Below are positions 60,934-64,000 of a DNA stretch of 64,000 nt, piece by piece (the stretch's first letter is position 1; each line of letters opens with the position of its first letter). Source of the DNA: Synechococcus sp. HK01-R. GTDB lineage: Bacteria; Cyanobacteriota; Cyanobacteriia; PCC-6307; Cyanobiaceae. The stretch lies in NCBI RefSeq assembly GCF_014217855.1, contig NZ_CP059059.1, forward strand, positions 930,001 through 994,000, written 5' to 3'. The notes below the pieces were generated by a model, which had not been told where the DNA came from, did not search any database, and worked only from the letters and a program-made list of their open reading frames with translations. Both the position numbers and the translations under genes were made by a program.

Positions 60934-61837
60934 TCAGCGGTGGCGGAAGATTCGCCCAGCACGTGTTGACGCGCTGTGGCGGTAGATCTCCGCGAAGGCC
61001 TCGCCATCCTGCCCGAGGTCGCTGCGTTCACGTTTGTCGATCGTCAGTAGAAAATCCCCCGCCTGGGGGATGTAAGGCTCTCCCTGGTCGATGCCCTCCA
61101 CCACGGTGTAGGTCTTGCGCTGGCGGTGGTACTCGATCAGACGATCCACCGCCAGTGGCTTGAGGCTGTGTCGATTGAAATAGGAGCGCATGAAAATCAC
61201 GTTCACAGGCTCCCCCTTCTCCCGGCTTTCGCGGCTGAGTGTTGCCATGGCATCGAAGGTTTCGCGCCATCGGAGCTGGGTGGTCTTGATCGTGTGAACG
61301 CGTTTGCTGAAGCTGTCGGAGCCACGCTGCTCGAGGCCAATCACCAGGAGGCTGGCGGCCAGCCCCAGGCTGGTGACCGCTGCTGAACCTGGGCGGCCTC
61401 TGAGCTGGGGAACCAGCCAGTGGCACCAGATGAAGCCGAGATCCATCACCGTGACCAGCTGCACCGGCAGGGTCCAGAAGCTGGCGTAGGGGTAGCCGAC
61501 GCTGGCCCAGAGGGCCGCGGCATAGGCGATGGCTGCCAGGTTGAGCCCATCCAGCAGGTCCGTGCGCCGCTGCTTGCGCAGCAGCGGCAGCAGGCGCAGG
61601 CCGTTGAAGCTCACCAGGGTGATGAGGCGCCAGTCGGTGTCCAGGCTCCAGCGACCGCCAGCGGCGTTGCTCCGGGAGGGTGAACCAGCTCAGCAGGGCT
61701 GGTGTCACGAACAGCAGCAGGGCGATGTCTTTCACAAACACCCCCAACAGGGCGAAGGCCAGGGCGATCACAGCCAGCCCAACCAGATCAGCCAGCAGCC
61801 ACTGTTTGCCGGCTTCGCTGCCGGCGGTGGGGATCAA
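60934..61837 (-). pseudogene. Multi-membrane-segment protein, truncated and frameshifted (paralogue 2)
   Basis: Clearly homologous to the preceding gene: shared blocks are LLGVFVKDIALLLFVTPA (compare LVGLFFKDIGVLLFITPA), TDLLDGLNLAAIAYAAALWASVGY and a C-terminal VDRLIEYHRQRKTYTVVEGI. Relative to paralogue 1 roughly the first 280 residues are missing. The frame also changes between 61614 and about 61660. Its apparent TTG start overlaps the kdsA stop (TTGA at 61837-61834), perhaps by chance after truncation. Function unknown. Confidence 0.7.
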
Positions 61838-62688
61838 AGCGTGCTGACGGCCGGCTGGTCGCCGACGGCGGCACGGATCGCCACCACCTGGGCTAGCAGT
61901 GCTTCCAGGCGATGGAGAGGAACCATGTTCGGGCCATCGCTCAGGCCCTTGTCGGGGTCAGGGTGCACCTCCATGAACAGGCCATCCACGCCAACCGCCG
62001 CTGCGGCCCTCGCCAGAGGCGCCACGAATTCCCGTTGGCCGCCGCTGCTGCTGCCTCGTCCGCCCGGTTGTTGGACGGAATGGGTGGCATCAAAGATCAC
62101 CGGGCAGCCGAGGGCCTGCATCTGAGGAAGGCTGCGGTAGTCCACCACCAGGGTGTTGTAACCAAAGCTGCTGCCCCGTTCGGTCAGCCAGAGGCGACCG
62201 CTGGCGGGATCGAGCCCGGCCTCGGCCATCTTGTTGACGACCTGGGCCATGTCCCAGGGGGCGAGGAACTGTCCCTTCTTGACGTTCACCACCTTGTCGC
62301 TTTCTGCCACAGCCGCGGCTGCGGCGAGGAGCAAATCGGTCTGACGGCAGAGGAAGGCGGGGATCTGAAGCACATCCACCACCTCGGCCACGGCCGCGGC
62401 CTGGCTGGATTCATGGATGTCGGTGAGCACCGGCAGGCCGAATTGCTGCTTCACCTCCGCCAGGATCGCCAGACCCCCCTCCACGCCGGGGCCGCGGAAG
62501 GAGTGGCCGGAGCTGCGATTCGCCTTGTCGAAGCTGGCCTTGAAGATGTAACGGATGCCCAGGCGCTCGCAGATGCTTTGCACCTGACTGGCAACCTCCA
62601 GCACGAGTTCGCGGCTTTCGATCACGCAGGGGCCGGCGATCAGGGTCAGGGGTGCGGTCACGGCCAGTGGCTGAGCTGCCCCGATCAT
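61834..62688 (-). CDS. kdsA: 3-deoxy-8-phosphooctulonate (Kdo-8-P) synthase
   Basis: Condenses arabinose-5-phosphate with PEP to Kdo-8-phosphate, the first committed step to Kdo in the LPS core. 284 residues from ATG 62688; a longer frame from 62754 adds non-family residues and crosses the divergent gene's start. Motifs: [30 protein letters not shown], the catalytic [45 protein letters not shown] and [14 protein letters not shown]. Together with kdsB at the right edge it shows the organism makes Kdo. Confidence 0.95.
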   Translation of the reverse strand: MIGAAQPLAVTAPLTLIAGPCVIESRELVLEVASQVQSICERLGIRYIFKASFDKANRSSGHSFRGPGVEGGLAILAEVKQQFGLPVLTDIHESSQAAAVAEVVDVLQIPAFLCRQTDLLLAAAAAVAESDKVVNVKKGQFLAPWDMAQVVNKMAEAGLDPASGRLWLTERGSSFGYNTLVVDYRSLPQMQALGCPVIFDATHSVQQPGGRGSSSGGQREFVAPLARAAAAVGVDGLFMEVHPDPDKGLSDGPNMVPLHRLEALLAQVVAIRAAVGDQPAVSTL

Positions 62689-62732
62689 CGGACAGGGCCG
62701 CCGTAACCTGCGCGCGACGGCAGAGGTTTGCG

Positions 62733-63446
62733 GTGGCAGTGACTCCGATCCCAATCTTCATCGGTTATGACCCGCGCGAGCGGGCTGCCACCAATGTGCT
62801 GCTTGACAGCCTTTATCAACACAGCACCACTCCCTTAGCGATGACTCCCCTGGTCACGCCTCAACTCGAGACCCAGGGGTTGTATCGGCGGGAACGAGAC
62901 CCGAAGCAGAGCACTGCGTTTTCCTTTACCCGGTTTCTGGTGCCCCACCTGATGGGTTACGAGGGCTGGGCACTGTTCATGGACTGCGACATGCTCTGTC
63001 GCGCCGATATCAAGGCTCTGTGGGACCAGCGTGATGACCGCTACGGGGTGATGTGCGTGCAGCATGAGCATGTGCCTGGAGAAACGGTGAAGTTCCTCGG
63101 GGAGGTGCAGAGCGCTTACCCCAAGAAGAACTGGAGTTCACTGATGCTGCTCAACTGCAACCGCTGCACCAGATTGACGGTCGATTATGTGAACACGGCC
63201 ACGGGCCTGGAGCTTCACCGCTTCCACTGGTTGGACGGTGACCATGAAATCGGCGCCCTCGATGCCGGTTGGAACCATCTCGTGGACGTGCAGGCGGCAC
63301 CGACGGCTGCGGCGTCTGCTGGTGGCCCGGGGCTGCTGCACTGGACCCTTGGTGGACCTTGGTTCCGAGACCAGCGCACCATGGGTGGACCACTGGCGGC
63401 GGAGTGGTTTGGCGCCCGGGATGACGCCATGAAGCTCTGGGACTGA
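62733..63446 (+). CDS. GT8-like glycosyltransferase
   Basis: A 237-residue GT-A-type protein. [22 protein letters not shown] is a typical GT8/GT32-like start, and [20 protein letters not shown] contains the D-x-D metal-binding motif. [14 protein letters not shown] and [14 protein letters not shown] are further family-like blocks. GTG 62733 (or 62739) is chosen because upstream codons enter the divergent kdsA leader. It lies 5 bp upstream of kdsB, so it probably adds a sugar to the Kdo/LPS core. Confidence 0.82.
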   Translation: MAVTPIPIFIGYDPRERAATNVLLDSLYQHSTTPLAMTPLVTPQLETQGLYRRERDPKQSTAFSFTRFLVPHLMGYEGWALFMDCDMLCRADIKALWDQRDDRYGVMCVQHEHVPGETVKFLGEVQSAYPKKNWSSLMLLNCNRCTRLTVDYVNTATGLELHRFHWLDGDHEIGALDAGWNHLVDVQAAPTAAASAGGPGLLHWTLGGPWFRDQRTMGGPLAAEWFGARDDAMKLWD

Positions 63447-63451
63447 CGGCG

Positions 63452-64000
63452 ATGGCCATGGCACGTTCAGTGGTGGCGGTTCCAGCCCGCCTGGCTTCTT
63501 CGCGGTTGCCCGACAAGGTGCTGGCAGACATCGGAGGTAAGCCGATGATTCAGCGGGTTTTGGAGCAGTGCGCCAAGGCAGCCGGGCCGGCCACCGTGGT
63601 GCTCTGCACCGATAGTGAACGGCTTCAGGGTCTGGCCGAGGCCTGGGGCTTTCCTGTCTTGATGACATCAGAAGCGTGCAGTTCCGGCAGCGAGCGGATT
63701 GCTTCTGTCGCTGATCAGTTGGTCGCCCTGGCTTGGGATGAGCAGCCTGACGGCTGGGATGCCACCACCCGTGACCAGCGGCTGTCATCCACGGCGGTGA
63801 TCAATGTGCAGGGGGATCAGCCGTTCCTGGATCCGGCCGTGGTGACCGCCATGGTGGCGGAATTCTCCCGTCGGGATCCGGTCCCTGCGGTGGTGACGCC
63901 GGTGTATCGACTGCAGCCGGACACGATCCACAACCCCGCTGTGGTGAAGACCCTTCTGGCCCATGACGGCCGTGCTCTTTATTTCTCCCGCTCGGCCATC
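63452..64000 (+). CDS. kdsB: CMP-Kdo synthetase (3-deoxy-manno-octulosonate cytidylyltransferase), partial
   Basis: Activates Kdo with CTP. About 183 codons are present before the window ends. The nucleotide-binding start VVAVPARLASSRLPDKVLADIGGKPMI is diagnostic (PARxxSxRLPxK). LCTDSERLQGLAEAWG, MTSEACSSGSERIA, VINVQGDQPFLDPAVV and HDGRALYFSRSAI follow in the expected order. Two in-frame ATGs (63452, 63458) are possible starts. Confidence 0.94.
   Translation, partial: MAMARSVVAVPARLASSRLPDKVLADIGGKPMIQRVLEQCAKAAGPATVVLCTDSERLQGLAEAWGFPVLMTSEACSSGSERIASVADQLVALAWDEQPDGWDATTRDQRLSSTAVINVQGDQPFLDPAVVTAMVAEFSRRDPVPAVVTPVYRLQPDTIHNPAVVKTLLAHDGRALYFSRSAI

Overview
The window looks like chromosomal DNA of a GC-rich picocyanobacterium (Synechococcus/Cyanobium type). 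Evidence is a bilin-forming heme oxygenase, the phosphoketolase/glycogen phosphorylase/acetate kinase operon, a glycolate dehydrogenase pair, a Kdo pathway, a cyanobacterial-type rnpB, and repeated copies of the cyanobacterial HIP1 octamer (for example 35088-35095, 41085-41092, 52293-52300, 57502-57509). Accessory stretches are visibly AT-rich against this background and carry insertion sequences and broken genes.

Layout. (1) 1-20690 is a surface-polysaccharide locus. It holds an oxidoreductase, a UDP-sugar dehydrogenase, a heparinase-like protein and a glycosyltransferase in a tightly overlapping operon; an AT-rich insert with a GT2, a methyltransferase and an AsnB-like amidotransferase; a belt of four dead insertion sequences (ISAs1, IS256 and two IS5-type); an unusual phosphoglycosyltransferase-GNAT fusion; a FemAB-like acyltransferase; a DegT aminotransferase; and a membrane CapD/PglF-type 4,6-dehydratase. 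The last two plus the fusion protein make a plausible complete route to a lipid-linked diacetamido (bacillosamine-like) sugar. (2) 20691-29765 is a scrapyard: one ParDE and two VapBC toxin-antitoxin modules, remnants of at least two more PIN toxins, a UDP-glucuronate decarboxylase, a frameshifted sugar transferase, a decayed second copy of capD, an approximately 0.5-0.6 kb duplicated segment, a dispersed hairpin repeat, an amidase-like gene with two amber stops, and a chimeric Uma2 fragment carrying that amidase's tail. (3) 29765-49421 is orderly core genome: ydcF-like gene, rnpB and tRNA-Arg(CCU) diverging from a shared -10 element, xfp-glgP-ackA, a CPA2 antiporter, glcE, a DUF1537 kinase, glcF, icd and heme oxygenase. 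(4) 49418-64000 is a second envelope locus, probably LPS: a glycosyltransferase, a flippase-like ABC transporter, four more glycosyltransferases and a sulfotransferase in an almost gapless operon, then a leftward operon with kdsA and two broken membrane-protein paralogues, then a GT8-like gene and kdsB running off the right edge.

Functionally, regions 1 and 4 supply nucleotide sugars (uronic acids, xylose, amino sugars, Kdo), lipid-linked initiation, chain assembly, decoration (amide, methyl, acyl, sulfate) and export of surface glycans. Region 3 handles glycogen-to-acetate carbon flow and photorespiratory glycolate oxidation. The most novel-looking item is the PGT-GNAT fusion at 13065-14405, which resembles the neisserial PglB arrangement but with an unrelated acetyltransferase fold. 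The rest of the interest lies in genome decay and duplication around 20.7-29.8 kb.
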